A stretch of DNA of 64,000 nucleotides from CAVSUR01 sp963846005 (lineage in GTDB: Bacteria; Actinomycetota; Actinomycetes; Streptosporangiales; Streptosporangiaceae). Within the stretch, counting starts at the first letter, position 1, and each line of letters opens with the position of its first letter. Under the pieces are notes generated by a model, which saw only the letters and a program-made list of their open reading frames with translations, made no database searches and was not told the origin of the DNA. Below are positions 35,894 to 44,580 of the stretch, piece after piece. The translations under genes were made by a program, and so were the position numbers. The stretch spans positions 1,240,001 through 1,304,000 of the forward strand of contig CAWJUH010000003.1 of the NCBI GenBank assembly GCA_963846005.1, written 5' to 3'.

Positions 35894-36190
35894 GCCAAAG
35901 TGACGATTTCTCGACGGCTTCGAAGGGCGACGCACCTGCGGGCGCGCCAGCTGAGGCCGGGCCAGGCCCTGCAGCCGAGCATGGGCGCACGTTGATCGCC
36001 GCGGGAGAGCTGACCGGCGGACAGCTGGCCAAGCTGACCGGGTGGAGGGACTACTGCACGCGCCGGCTGGCGGCATCCTGCCCGTTGCCTCCGCGCTTGC
36101 GGAGCGCCCGGCGCGGCTCAACAGCCGCCCTGCCGATCCGCTCCGCACCCGGCCGACTGCCAGCGCATCGCGCGTCACGCGACGGCGCAA
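35894..36190 (+). repeat. Diverged direct repeat, copy A
   Basis: Aligns by eye with copy B over ~295 bp with small indels; the best blocks are CGCCAGC-GAGGCCGGG, GCAGCCGAGCAT and TTGCCTCCGCGCTTGCGGAG. A plus-strand reading gives LIAAGELTGGQLAKLTG, resembling a small helix-turn-helix. Confidence 0.6.
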
Positions 36191-36441
36191 CGAGTCCCGC
36201 GAGCTGCCCGGTAGGAAAGTCCTTCTCGCGGGCCGCAATCCTGTTCACACGCGCAACATCGCGTTCCAGGGGGCCACTCCCTGCGGCCTCCGCGTCGGTC
36301 GCTCCGCAACCACAGACCCTTCGAGCTGTGATCTTACCCCGGACTGAGGTCGCAGCTAACGCATGGCTCCCAGCGACGCGTACTGCGGGACTGACGATGA
36401 GGCAAGGCTCCGGACTGGCATCCCGAGTGGTCGGCCGACCT

Positions 36442-36462
36442 TCCCGGCCACTGGCCGGGAAA
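36442..36462. repeat. Perfect 9-bp stem hairpin in the AICE
   Basis: TTCCCGGCC-ACT-GGCCGGGAA. It lies between the two direct repeats, away from any intact gene. Confidence 0.6.
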
Positions 36463-36833
36463 GAGGGTGCTCGGTCATGGTGCGACCACAAACCCTTGCG
36501 CGGACGCGCTCGCCTTCTCCAAGGCCACGACCGCGATCCCGCAGCCGAGGGATGACATGACCGAGAAATGCAGTGGCCTCGTCCACCAATGTTCCTCCCC
36601 TCCAGATGGTGACCTCGTTAGGAGCATGCCAGACGCTCGCGAGACGGCTCAAGTAGGCAAGCCGCCGGGGCCTGAAAGAACCCAGGCATGCCCGAGTTAG
36701 ACCCGCGTCGGAGCGACGCGAACGGCTTGGCGGCAGCGTCCGCATGTGCCGCGATCCGCAATATCGACTGTCACAGATCACCTGGCGGACGAGTGTCGCA
36801 CATCAGCCGACCGAGGACACCGACACCGCCTGG

Positions 36834-37128
36834 AGCTGTGACAACTTTCTCCACGGTTTCAAGGGCACGGCCTGCGGCCGCGCCAGCCGAGGCCGGGGCA
36901 CGCCCGGCAGCCGAGCATAGACGCAGTTGATCGCAGCGGGGAGCGTGACGGCGGACGAGCTGGCCGAGCGGCCGGGTGAAGGGGCTACTGCCCGCGCCGG
37001 TGGCGGCAGTCCTGCCCGCTGCCTCCGCGCTTGGGGAGCGCCCGGCGCGGGCAACTGCCGCCCGGCCGGTCCGCCCCGCACCCGGCCGCCGCCAGCTCAC
37101 CGCCGTCACGCACCCCGCGACGGTCACC
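36834..37128 (+). repeat. Diverged direct repeat, copy B
   Basis: Same orientation as copy A, 940 bp further right. The matching plus-strand reading is LIAAGSVTADELAERPG. Neither copy keeps an open frame, so these look like relics of a duplicated gene segment. Confidence 0.6.
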
Positions 37129-37434
37129 GCGCGCTGCATCGGTGCGGGCGGGCCGTCCTCCTCGCGGGCCGCGATCGTGTCACCGTGCAAGATCACAGCT
37201 CAAGGGCGCGGCCTGCGGCCACGTCGCTACGCGATGGCGCAAGCGCCACCCTTGCCCTGCGATCTTCCCCGGAGAGAATCGGCACCTATCAGGAGGACGG
37301 GGGCAGAGCCGAGCAGCCGTGCCATGTTCGTGCCACAGCGGCAGGCCGACTGACGCTCTGTCGCGGTCACTCACGCGCAACAGGTTCCGCGGTTGACCTG
37401 CATGTTCACAGGTTTGTTCGAGCCGCGAGACGTT

Positions 37435-37480
37435 CTCCTAAGCAGTAGGCCGCAGGTTCGAGTCCTGCTCGGGGCGCCCA
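37435..37480 (+). repeat. attR (displaced tRNA-Arg 3' half)
   Basis: CTCCTAAGCAGTAGG, then T-arm GCAGG-TTCGAGT-CCTGC and CGGGGCGCCCA. There is no tRNA 5' half before it. Its T-arm is the common bacterial tRNA form, so this is probably the original chromosomal 3' end pushed aside by integration. Confidence 0.9.
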
Positions 37481-37533
37481 CCGAAGCCCGCTCGGCCCGT
37501 ACGTGAGCCGGGCGCGCGGAGGGCAAGTCATGC

Positions 37534-38292
37534 TCATTCGCCGGGCTTCGCCGCGATCGCCTCAAGGTCACGTACGGCGTAGCGGTGGTGCTCCCATTCC
37601 TCCCTGAGGATCGTGTGCAGGCAAGAGAGGGTGGTTTCCTGGTAGTCGGGGTCCCACGGGTTCCTGCGCACCTCGGCCAGCTCGTCTGAAGTGACCGTGG
37701 CGAGGAAGTCGCGCACCATCGCGACGTGGCCTGCCCGGACCTCCAGCACCTCGGCGTACGGCGGTGTGATCGTCGTGAAGACCGACATGTCGTTGCCGTC
37801 GGTCTGGTACTCAGCGTTCGGCTGGCCGATGGGGTGAAATGGCTGCTCGATCCCCAGGATCGACCGGCCCAGCCACGCGTCCGTGGCCATGACCAGGTGC
37901 CGCAGCGTCTGCGCGAAGGACCACTCCCCGCCGACCTGCACGTCGACCGTGCCAGCCGGCATTCCCGCAACGCGCTCGAGCGTGGCAGTCCAGGTGCGCT
38001 CGAGCTTGGCCCAGGCCGCGCGCAGGCTATCCGGATCACCGGCGCGCCGGTCGCCGCGGCCGGGAAATCGGCGGTTGAGTTCGGCCTCGACGAGCGGAAT
38101 GACATCGACGCCGTTGACGCGCAGGAAGCTCCCGCCATGGAAGAGCCGCGGGGCGTCGATGTCCGCCCCCTGCACATCGACGGCGCGCATCACGACGCCG
38201 GACAGGTCCGCCCGGACGAACCGGGAGCCACGCAAGTCCGCGTCGGTGAACTCCGCTCCCTGTAGGTCGCCGGATCCGGCAAAGGTTGCCAT
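37534..38292 (-). CDS. DinB-like protein with an N-terminal pentapeptide-repeat segment
   Basis: 252 residues. Residues ~10-55 carry pentapeptide repeats (GAEFTDADLRGSRFVRADLS). Residues ~85-250 form a DinB/YfiT four-helix domain with the metal-type histidines in SFAQTLRHLVMATDAWL and EEWEHHRYAVRDL. Excellent ribosome site GAGGAGG. Known DinB proteins are metal-dependent thiol transferases or of unknown function. First chromosomal gene after attR. Confidence 0.85.
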   Translation of the reverse strand: MATFAGSGDLQGAEFTDADLRGSRFVRADLSGVVMRAVDVQGADIDAPRLFHGGSFLRVNGVDVIPLVEAELNRRFPGRGDRRAGDPDSLRAAWAKLERTWTATLERVAGMPAGTVDVQVGGEWSFAQTLRHLVMATDAWLGRSILGIEQPFHPIGQPNAEYQTDGNDMSVFTTITPPYAEVLEVRAGHVAMVRDFLATVTSDELAEVRRNPWDPDYQETTLSCLHTILREEWEHHRYAVRDLEAIAAKPGE

Positions 38293-38551
38293 GCATCCTC
38301 CTCATCCGAGCGACCTCGGGTCGCGCCGCCGTGGCGCACGCCGTCCCAGGCAGTGCTTCCCGGGACCTGGGCCAGTCCTCCCGCCGCTGACCAGGGTCAC
38401 GGCTGTCCGCGCAACAGTCTGACATCTGCTGATGCCGGCATCCCGGGTTAGGACGTGAGATGCCAGGCGGGTGACGTCTGCGCCAGGGCGCGCCGGCGGC
38501 GGCCGCAAACACGGTCGCGTGGCAGGCCGGGCATGCGGCAGTATCAGCTCC

Positions 38552-39148
38552 GTGATCGAACTCACCGATGTTTCCGGCGCATTCGGCTACGGCGACTCGA
38601 TCCTGGCCGGCGAGCGGGTGCGACTGCGCGGCGTGCGTGACGACGACCTGACGGCGCTCGCGAAGTGGGAGATGGACCCCGGGCGCATGGCCACGCTGTC
38701 GAACTGGGTCGTCCCGCCGTCGGAGGCCGCGGCGAGGGAACGCATCGCGGGGTGGAGCGCGAACCAGCAGGACGACATCGGCTTTGCCATCGAGACGCTG
38801 GACGACCCGCCGGTGCTGGTCGGCAACATCGGGTTGTGGGGCGCGCGCGCCAAGGACCGGTGCGCGACGCTCGGGATCGCCCTCGGCCGTGAGCACATCG
38901 GCCGTGGCTACGGCTCGGACGCGATGCGCCTCATCGTCGGCTACGGGTTCCGCGAGATGGGCCTGCACCGCATCCAGCTCGGCGTAGCTCCGTACAACGC
39001 TGCCGGCATCCGCGCTTACGAGAAGGCGGGTTTCGTCGAGGAGGGCCGCCACCGCGAGTCGGTACTGCACGACGGGCGCTGGTACGACGAGGTGCTGATG
39101 TCCATCCTCGACCACGAGTGGGAGGCACGCCGATCATCTGACCAGTGA
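38552..39148 (+). CDS. GNAT N-acetyltransferase (RimJ/RimL type)
   Basis: About 198 residues from GTG 38552 (MIELTDVSG); the frame is open to 38471 but that part is not GNAT-like. RVRLRGVRDDDLTALAKWE begins the fold. The acetyl-CoA loop is REHIGRGYGSDAMRL, and GLHRIQLGVAPYNAAGIRAY is the RimJ signature. The substrate is probably a protein N-terminus or a small amine such as an antibiotic; not determinable. Confidence 0.85.
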   Translation: MIELTDVSGAFGYGDSILAGERVRLRGVRDDDLTALAKWEMDPGRMATLSNWVVPPSEAAARERIAGWSANQQDDIGFAIETLDDPPVLVGNIGLWGARAKDRCATLGIALGREHIGRGYGSDAMRLIVGYGFREMGLHRIQLGVAPYNAAGIRAYEKAGFVEEGRHRESVLHDGRWYDEVLMSILDHEWEARRSSDQ

Positions 39149-39204
39149 GCGAGCCCGCAGCCCAGTGCCGTGCGGGAGGGAAGAGGCAGGCCGGCGCCTG
39201 GAGG

Positions 39205-39678
39205 CTAGTCCCTTCGGAGGATGGTTTCCTCGATGATGCTGTTCCGGCCCGGTGCGAACGAGTTCTCGGTCCCGATGATCGTGAAGCCCGCCTTCTGCAG
39301 GACCCGGAGCGAGCCGGCGTTGTCGCTGGCCGCGCGGGCATGCAACGGCCGGACCGGGACCAGGTCCAGGAGCAGCTCAAGGGCCCGGCTGGCGATCCCG
39401 CGGCCCCAGGCGGCCCGGTCGATCCAGTAGGTGACCTCGGTCTCGCCTTCGGCGATGAAGGCGGCGATGCTGCCGACGAGCTGGCCGTCACAGGTGACCG
39501 CGCGCGTGGTGGCGTCGGGCGAGGATCTCACCCTGGCCATGTGCGCCTCGAATGCGCTCCTGCTGTCCGGGTCGCCAGGAGTGAACGCGGCCATCCGGAC
39601 CGACTCGGGGTCACGCATCTGATCGAACAATGCGCCGAGATCAGCGTCCGCGATCGGCCGTAGCTCGATGACTGCCAT
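39205..39678 (-). CDS. GNAT N-acetyltransferase
   Basis: 157 residues. Fold elements: ELRPIADADLGALFDQM, EVTYWIDRAAWGRGIASRAL (acetyl-CoA loop) and AASDNAGSLRVLQKAGF. Divergent from the next acetyltransferase; their start codons are 38 bp apart. Substrate unknown. Confidence 0.87.
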   Translation of the reverse strand: MAVIELRPIADADLGALFDQMRDPESVRMAAFTPGDPDSRSAFEAHMARVRSSPDATTRAVTCDGQLVGSIAAFIAEGETEVTYWIDRAAWGRGIASRALELLLDLVPVRPLHARAASDNAGSLRVLQKAGFTIIGTENSFAPGRNSIIEETILRRD

Positions 39679-39715
39679 GTCTCATGATGACCGATCGCTA
39701 CTGGCCGGACGGCCT

Positions 39716-40588
39716 ATGCTCCCCACCGTGCCTCTTCGGGAAGTACCGGCGAGCGGGACGGACTATCTTGCCCTGGTCACCAGGCTGCTGCAGCGCGTTC
39801 GCCTCGCGGACCCGGCCGCGGGGCTCTGGGAGGCCGCTGACTTTCAGTGGTCGTGGCGCCGGGCCCGGGCTTCTGACGGCTTCGGCCAGCTCTTCTGGCT
39901 CGACAGTCAGGGCGAGCCAGTCGCTGGCGTGATCTTCACCGGCGGGGACCACAGCGAGCCATGTCAGTGCGACGTGATCATCACTCCCGGCCACGCGGAG
40001 GGAATGTCTGGCGCCCTCTGGCCGCGCGCGCTGGCCAGGATGGCCGAGCTTAGCCTCGGTAGGGTCGAGGTCACGGTCCGCGATGACGACGTGACGACGC
40101 TCGATGCCGTAGCGGCAGCCGGGTTCACCGCGACCGGCGCCACCGGAACGTCCTCGTGGCTGAACTGCGGTGACCAGCCTGGCGTGACGCAGCTGCCCGA
40201 GGGCTACCGGCTCTTGTCCCGGGATCTCACCGCCGGCCGGCCGCATCACATGATCGCCCGCAACGGCCCCGACGTCGCGGCGCGTCTCGCGCAGTGCTCC
40301 CTCTATGCGCCCGAACTCGACCTGCTGGTCCAGGCGCCCGATGGCGAAGTGGCCGCCTACGGCCTGTTCTGGGCTGACCCGGTGACGGGCGTGGGGCTGG
40401 TCGAGCCGATGAGGACCGAACAGCGGTACTGGCGCAACGGCCTCGCCCGGCACGTCCTCACCGCAGGACTGGACCGGCTCGCCGCCCGCGGCTGCACGAG
40501 GTTCAAGGTCAGCTCGGGCCACCCCCTTTATCTCGGTGCCGGCTTCACCCCCATGGCCCCGGACCAGACCTACACACGATTGGCCTGA
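39716..40588 (+). CDS. GNAT-like acetyltransferase (two degenerate GNAT halves)
   Basis: About 290 residues from ATG 39716 (MLPTVPLREVPAS); ATG 39677 and 39668 are possible but overlap the opposite gene. The C-terminal half has the recognisable GNAT segment VEPMRTEQRYWRNGLARHVL and FKVSSGHPLYLGAGF. The N-terminal half resembles a second, weaker GNAT repeat (MAELSLGRVEVTVRDDD). Its end overlaps the convergent MFS gene by 19 bp. Confidence 0.8.
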   Translation: MLPTVPLREVPASGTDYLALVTRLLQRVRLADPAAGLWEAADFQWSWRRARASDGFGQLFWLDSQGEPVAGVIFTGGDHSEPCQCDVIITPGHAEGMSGALWPRALARMAELSLGRVEVTVRDDDVTTLDAVAAAGFTATGATGTSSWLNCGDQPGVTQLPEGYRLLSRDLTAGRPHHMIARNGPDVAARLAQCSLYAPELDLLVQAPDGEVAAYGLFWADPVTGVGLVEPMRTEQRYWRNGLARHVLTAGLDRLAARGCTRFKVSSGHPLYLGAGFTPMAPDQTYTRLA

Positions 40589-41805
40589 CGCCCGGTCAGC
40601 CAGCAGAGCAGCCCGGCGGCCAGGGGTATCGCGGCCAGGGACAGCGCCCCGGGACGGGTTCCGAGTACGGCCAGGGTCACTCCGGCGAGGGGAAGGCCGA
40701 GGCTGCTGAGCCCCGATTCGACGGTCGCGACCAGGCCCATGACCCGGCCGAGCACATCCTCAGGCGCGAGCTTCTGCAGGGTCGTGACGGCGAGCGCCGT
40801 GAACACGGCACCGCTGATGCCCCAGGCGAAGGCACCTAGGTAGGCGACGGGGACAGATGTGGTGCCGATGAAGACAGCCGCGGCGAGGCCGTAACCGGCG
40901 GCGCTGACCGCCAGCGGGCCCCGGCCGGTGAGGTGCCTGCGGAGCCGGGGGAGAGCCAGGCCCGCCAGGACCGCGCCGGTCCCGGCGGCCGCCTCGAACA
41001 GGGCGAACTGCGAAGGCGGCCGGTGCAGCAGGTGGCGGGCATACAGCGGTTCCACGACGAGGAACCCGCCGGAGGCCAGGCTCACCGCGGCGGCCATCAC
41101 GGTGACCAGGCCCAGTCCCCGGTCACGGGCCACGACAGTGATTCCCGCGGTGAGTTCGCGCCGCCAGCCCGGCCGCTGCGTGCGGTCCGCCGGGCGGGCT
41201 GCGAGGGGCAGGACGACCAGAGCGCCGATCAGGTAGCTGGCCGCATCGAACGCGAACGCGGCCGTGAAACCGGACAGGGCCAGCGCCGCGCTGGCGGCCA
41301 GCGGGCCAGCGACCTGGCCGGCCGAGGCTGCCGCCCCCAGCAGTGAGTTGGCCGCCAGCAGGTCATCGGCGGCCACGATGCGCGCGGGAAGCGCGCCGGC
41401 CGCCGGGCCGGCCAGGGCCCGGGCGGCGCCGTACGCCAGCGCGGCCATGTCCAGCTGCGGCAAGGACCCGGCGGCCGCCATGCCCAGCGCCGCGCCCCCG
41501 GCGGCGAGGTAACCGGCCACCAGGGCTGCCTTGGCTCCGAGCCGGTCCACGTAAACGCCCATCAGCGGGCTGAGCGCAGCAGGCGGCGCGGCCCAGCACA
41601 CGATGGTCACCGACACCGCATACGGGCTGGCGTTGAAGCGGTAGGCAGCGAACCCCCACAGCACAATCGCCGAGGCCCAGCCGCCGACCGAGTTGACCGC
41701 CTCGCCGGCAGCGAAGCACCCGAAGCGGAGATCACGAAAAGACGGGCGAACCGGCCTGGCCCCGCCGGGCACGTTAAGGCTCGGACGCCGGAAGAAGACG
41801 CGCAC
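40570..41805 (-). CDS. MFS transporter
   Basis: 411 residues with about 12 membrane segments and the motif PLMGVYVDRLGAKAALV after TM2. The fold and LAPEDVLGRVMGLV in the middle resemble the MFS_3/enterobactin-exporter-like group. Ends LLCWLTGRQANRV. Single gene, convergent with the acetyltransferase. Cargo unknown. Confidence 0.86.
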   Translation of the reverse strand: MRVFFRRPSLNVPGGARPVRPSFRDLRFGCFAAGEAVNSVGGWASAIVLWGFAAYRFNASPYAVSVTIVCWAAPPAALSPLMGVYVDRLGAKAALVAGYLAAGGAALGMAAAGSLPQLDMAALAYGAARALAGPAAGALPARIVAADDLLAANSLLGAAASAGQVAGPLAASAALALSGFTAAFAFDAASYLIGALVVLPLAARPADRTQRPGWRRELTAGITVVARDRGLGLVTVMAAAVSLASGGFLVVEPLYARHLLHRPPSQFALFEAAAGTGAVLAGLALPRLRRHLTGRGPLAVSAAGYGLAAAVFIGTTSVPVAYLGAFAWGISGAVFTALAVTTLQKLAPEDVLGRVMGLVATVESGLSSLGLPLAGVTLAVLGTRPGALSLAAIPLAAGLLCWLTGRQANRV

Positions 41806-41885
41806 GATCGACCTCCACGCGAAGCTGCGACAACAAAGCAGCAGCCGCAGCAGCCCAGGCCGCGCGAAGGCCTAGCCGTACAGGA

Positions 41886-41945
41886 TCAGCAAGCCCCGCG
41901 CGCGGGCGATGCGGCGGGCCCGGCCACAAAGGCGATCGTCACCAT
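41886..41945 (-). CDS. Possible 19-residue peptide ORF
   Basis: ATG 41945 has GGGAGGA 5 nt upstream and encodes MVTIAFVAGPAASPARGAC before a stop. It lies 29 bp downstream of the broken methyltransferase gene. The ribosome site is the only support; it may be chance. Confidence 0.2.
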   Translation of the reverse strand: MVTIAFVAGPAASPARGAC

Positions 41946-41974
41946 GGCATTCCTCCCGGCGAGCCGGCTGGGCC

Positions 41975-42609
41975 TCAGGCCGGCCCAGCGGATTTGGCGG
42001 CGTAGACCATGCAGCCGCGCTTGGTCAGCGTCAGCGGCAGGTCCAGCGCAGCTGCGGCCTGCGCCGCTGCCGCCTCGCTGAGGCCGTGCACCCGCAGGCA
42101 CGCGACGGCGTCGGGAACCGAGCGGAGGGTGACCAGGGGCCCGTCCCAGGGGTCTGCCTGCACCTGATCGCCGGGCGCGGCGAAGACCGACGCCACGATC
42201 GCTTCGGCATCCTCGCCGTCGAACGGCGAAGCCGCGCCCCAGCCGGGGACGACCCGGGCCAGTTCGGGGTCGCTGTCCCGGTTCGGCGCGCGGGCCGCGA
42301 ACAACCCGCCAGCCCGCAGCACCCGGCGGGCCTCCCGGATCGGCACCCGGGGATCGGCGTAGTGGTACAGCGTGTCCTCACCAGGGCCAGCGTGCCGGGC
42401 GGCCCGGGCGGCGGTCAAGCAGATTACGCCGGGACGACTGGGCGGCCGGCGGCGCAGGTGACCCGGCGGACGGCCGCCCTTTGCCGCCCCGTTCGGCGGC
42501 TTCCCGGTACAGGTCGTTGAGTACGCAGCCGGCCGCGGCGGGATGAAGCAGGAGCCCGCCGGTGAAATCGGCCCCCCAATGCCGCCAGGAGCTCGTGGAC
42601 CGCATCCAT
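41975..42609 (-). pseudogene. SAM-dependent methyltransferase remnant
   Basis: From ATG 42609 (after GGGAGGAAG) the reading MDAVHELLAALG continues as ADFTGGLLLHPAAAGCVLND in a second frame, and the methyltransferase core reappears in a third (DTLYHYADPRVPIREARRVL, VLRAGGLF and TLTKRGCMVYAAKS). Motif I (the SAM-binding GxGxG strand) is missing, so the gene has an internal deletion and frameshifts. The C-terminal ~130 codons are undamaged. Confidence 0.65.
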
Positions 42610-42667
42610 CTTCCTCCCTATGGTTCCGGTTAAAGACGGGCGCGCACCGGTATAGGGAGGCAACGGC

Positions 42668-43081
42668 ATGAGAATCAGCCGCCTGATCCTCAGCGGCACC
42701 GCGATCGGCACGATCGCCGGCACCGGAATGGCCGACCTGAACGCCACCCATGTCTTCAATCCGGCCTGGCCACCGCACGCTCGGTTCCACAACGCCACCG
42801 GGTGGGGCACGGTGGCCGGGTCTCAGCTGGTTGCCCTGTGGCTGCTATGGCGGCCCGGCCAGCAAGCGGGCGACCACGATACGGCGGTGACGACCGCGGC
42901 GCTGCTGTCCGCGACAGCCTGGCTGCCGTTCTTTCCCGCCCTGGCCGTCCGCGGCGCCGGCGTCGAAGATGAGCCGGGTCATCTCGCCCGCCTCGCCGGG
43001 GTGCCCGTCAACCTGGTTCCTGCCGCGCTGATCCCGGCCGGCTGTGCGCTCGGCTACCTGCTGCACCGTGCCGGACGATAG
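42668..43081 (+). CDS. Small four-helix membrane protein (DUF6640-like)
   Basis: 137 residues with about four hydrophobic segments (near residues 3-22, 45-62, 75-93 and 108-130). The sequence NATHVFNPAWPPHARFHN after TM1 is characteristic of a family of small membrane proteins of unknown function. ATG after AGGGAGG. Divergent from the methyltransferase remnant. Confidence 0.75.
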   Translation: MRISRLILSGTAIGTIAGTGMADLNATHVFNPAWPPHARFHNATGWGTVAGSQLVALWLLWRPGQQAGDHDTAVTTAALLSATAWLPFFPALAVRGAGVEDEPGHLARLAGVPVNLVPAALIPAGCALGYLLHRAGR

Positions 43082-43143
43082 CCAGCCGGCAGGCGCCGGT
43101 AAGTCGCTGGCCGTAGGCGCGGCGCGCAAGCGACCATGCGAGG

Positions 43144-43797
43144 GTGACGGCGGAAGACGAGGCCCGGCGGTCCCGGCAGCGTGATCTCGTCCGGCGCGGC
43201 TACGACCGGATATCGCTGGCCTACCGCAGCGACGCCGGGGATCCGCACGAGGCATCGGCCGAGGACACCGGCCGGTACGCCGGATGGGTCGCCGGACTGG
43301 CCGCCCTGCTGCCCGCGCACGCGCTCGTCGCGGACCTGGGCTGCGGGGCGGGGATACCGGCCACCCGTGAGCTGGCCGCCCGTGACCTGCGGGTCCTGGG
43401 CGTCGATTTCTCCGCCGTCCAGCTCGGCCGGGCCCGCCGGCTGGTCCCCGCCGCCGCGCTGGTGCAGGCGGACATGACGGCGCTGCGCCTGAAACCCGGC
43501 AGCCTCGACGCCGTGGTGTCGTTCTACGCGCTGATCCACGTGCCGCTGGCCGACCAGCAGGCCCTGTTCCCGCGGATCCGCGGCTGGCTGCGCCCCGGCG
43601 GATACCTGCTGGCCATCGTCGGCGCCGGGCGGTGGACCGGCACCGAGCGTTACCTCGGCGCCGACATGTTCTGGGATCACGCCGGCACCGCGACCTACCT
43701 GCGGTGGCTCACCGCGGCGGGGCTGGCGCCGCGCTGGCACCAGTTCATTCCCGAGGGCGGCAGCGGCCATGCCCTGGTCCTGGCCCAGGCGGCCTGA
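43144..43797 (+). CDS. Class I SAM-dependent methyltransferase
   Basis: 217 residues. Motif I VADLGCGAGIPATREL (SAM binding), the acidic VLGVDFSAVQL, and LDAVVSFYALIHVPLADQQA mark an intact class I fold. RGYDRISLAYRSD near the start is typical of small-molecule methyltransferases. GTG 43144 is used; there is no clear ribosome site. Substrate unknown. Confidence 0.88.
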   Translation: MTAEDEARRSRQRDLVRRGYDRISLAYRSDAGDPHEASAEDTGRYAGWVAGLAALLPAHALVADLGCGAGIPATRELAARDLRVLGVDFSAVQLGRARRLVPAAALVQADMTALRLKPGSLDAVVSFYALIHVPLADQQALFPRIRGWLRPGGYLLAIVGAGRWTGTERYLGADMFWDHAGTATYLRWLTAAGLAPRWHQFIPEGGSGHALVLAQAA

Positions 43798-43832
43798 CGG
43801 TGCGCCCGCTGTCCAGGCCGGGGACAGTGCTC

Positions 43833-44483
43833 CTAGCGGACGTCCAGCCCGGGCAGGATCGCGGCCACGACCTCGGCCGCGAAAGCGCGCACCGCGAGCG
43901 CATCCGCTCCGGGCGGCGCCGCGGAGGCGGGCGCGGGCGCATCCGCCCCGGAGGCGGACCCGGGCGCATCGCCGTCGAAGCACCACAAGAAGGCCCGGTG
44001 CATGCACGCCCCGACCAGGGCCAGCGCGGCCCCCTCGGCAGGCGCGCCCGGACCGATCCGCCCGGCGGCCTGCTCGGCGGTCAGGTAGGCCGCCACCCCG
44101 GCGCTGACGGCTTCCGGTCCGGGGCCCCGGGACCGGAGGGCATCCCGGTGCCGGGCGAGCAGCGCGCTGTCGGAGAAGATCGACATGCTGAGCGGCAGCA
44201 CGGTCAGGTAGAAGCCGGTCACCTCGATCGCGATCTGGCGCAGCTGGCCCGCCACCGACCCGGTGCCGGCCAGGGCCGCGGGATCGCCGTGCAGCGTGCT
44301 GATCCGGGGCAGCCGCTCGGCGAGCACGGCGAGCAGCAGGTCCGTCTTGTCGGCGAACAGCTTGTACAGCGTCGCCTCGGAGTAGCCGGCCGCCCGGGCG
44401 ATGTCCCTGGTCGTGGCGCGGGCCAGGCCGCGCGCCCGCAGAACCTGCAGGGCGCCGTCGAGTATCGCGTCCCGGGTCGTCAC
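43833..44483 (-). CDS. TetR-family repressor
   Basis: 216 residues. N-terminal HTH: ILDGALQVLRARGLARATTRDI, then AGYSEATLYKLFADKTDLL. The C-terminal ligand domain is Ala-rich, with a Pro/Ala/Ser low-complexity loop near the end. GTG start after AAGGAGG. Divergent from the oxidoreductase at 44581; a palindrome in the 97-bp gap is the likely operator. Confidence 0.9.
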   Translation of the reverse strand: MTTRDAILDGALQVLRARGLARATTRDIARAAGYSEATLYKLFADKTDLLLAVLAERLPRISTLHGDPAALAGTGSVAGQLRQIAIEVTGFYLTVLPLSMSIFSDSALLARHRDALRSRGPGPEAVSAGVAAYLTAEQAAGRIGPGAPAEGAALALVGACMHRAFLWCFDGDAPGSASGADAPAPASAAPPGADALAVRAFAAEVVAAILPGLDVR

Positions 44484-44538
44484 GGCCCGGTACCTCCTTG
44501 CCGGTCAGCTTGCCGGCCGGCCGACCGCGCCCTAAGGT

Positions 44539-44560
44539 GGTGAGTAAGCACTCACTCACC
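44539..44560. promoter_or_regulatory. Palindromic TetR operator
   Basis: GGTGAGT - 8 nt - ACTCACC, with an inner GTGAGT-AAGC-ACTCAC. It lies between the divergent TetR and oxidoreductase genes and would cover both promoters. Confidence 0.75.
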
Positions 44561-44580
44561 ATAGCGGCCGAGGAGGAATG

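Larger units (their letters stand above)
35847..37434. other. Gene-free right part of the AICE with relic repeats
   Basis: About 1.6 kb in which every open frame is short and inconsistent. It contains two diverged direct repeats (35894-36190 and 36834-37128), a perfect hairpin at 36442-36462 and the sequence leading to attR. Transfer or second-strand origins of AICEs usually lie in such non-coding parts, but I cannot assign one. Confidence 0.5.
29191..37480. mobile_element. Degenerate AICE (actinomycete integrative and conjugative element)
   Basis: About 8.2 kb bounded by 46-bp direct repeats of the tRNA-Arg(CCT) 3' end. Inside, in pSAM2-like order, are int and xis next to attL, a RepSA-type initiator, a small ORF, an FtsK/TraSA-type translocase, small ORFs, a GntR/KorSA repressor and a NUDIX/Pra gene in the opposite direction. 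int, rep, tra, two small ORFs and the NUDIX gene carry frameshifts, while xis, korSA and two small ORFs are intact. As read, the element could not excise or transfer by itself. Its right ~1.6 kb (35847-37434) has no gene. Confidence 0.92.

Noticed and set aside
36051..36781. Several 100-190-codon frames in the right arm of the AICE
   Set aside because: They conflict with each other, lack ribosome sites and domains, and the underlying DNA is a diverged repeat.
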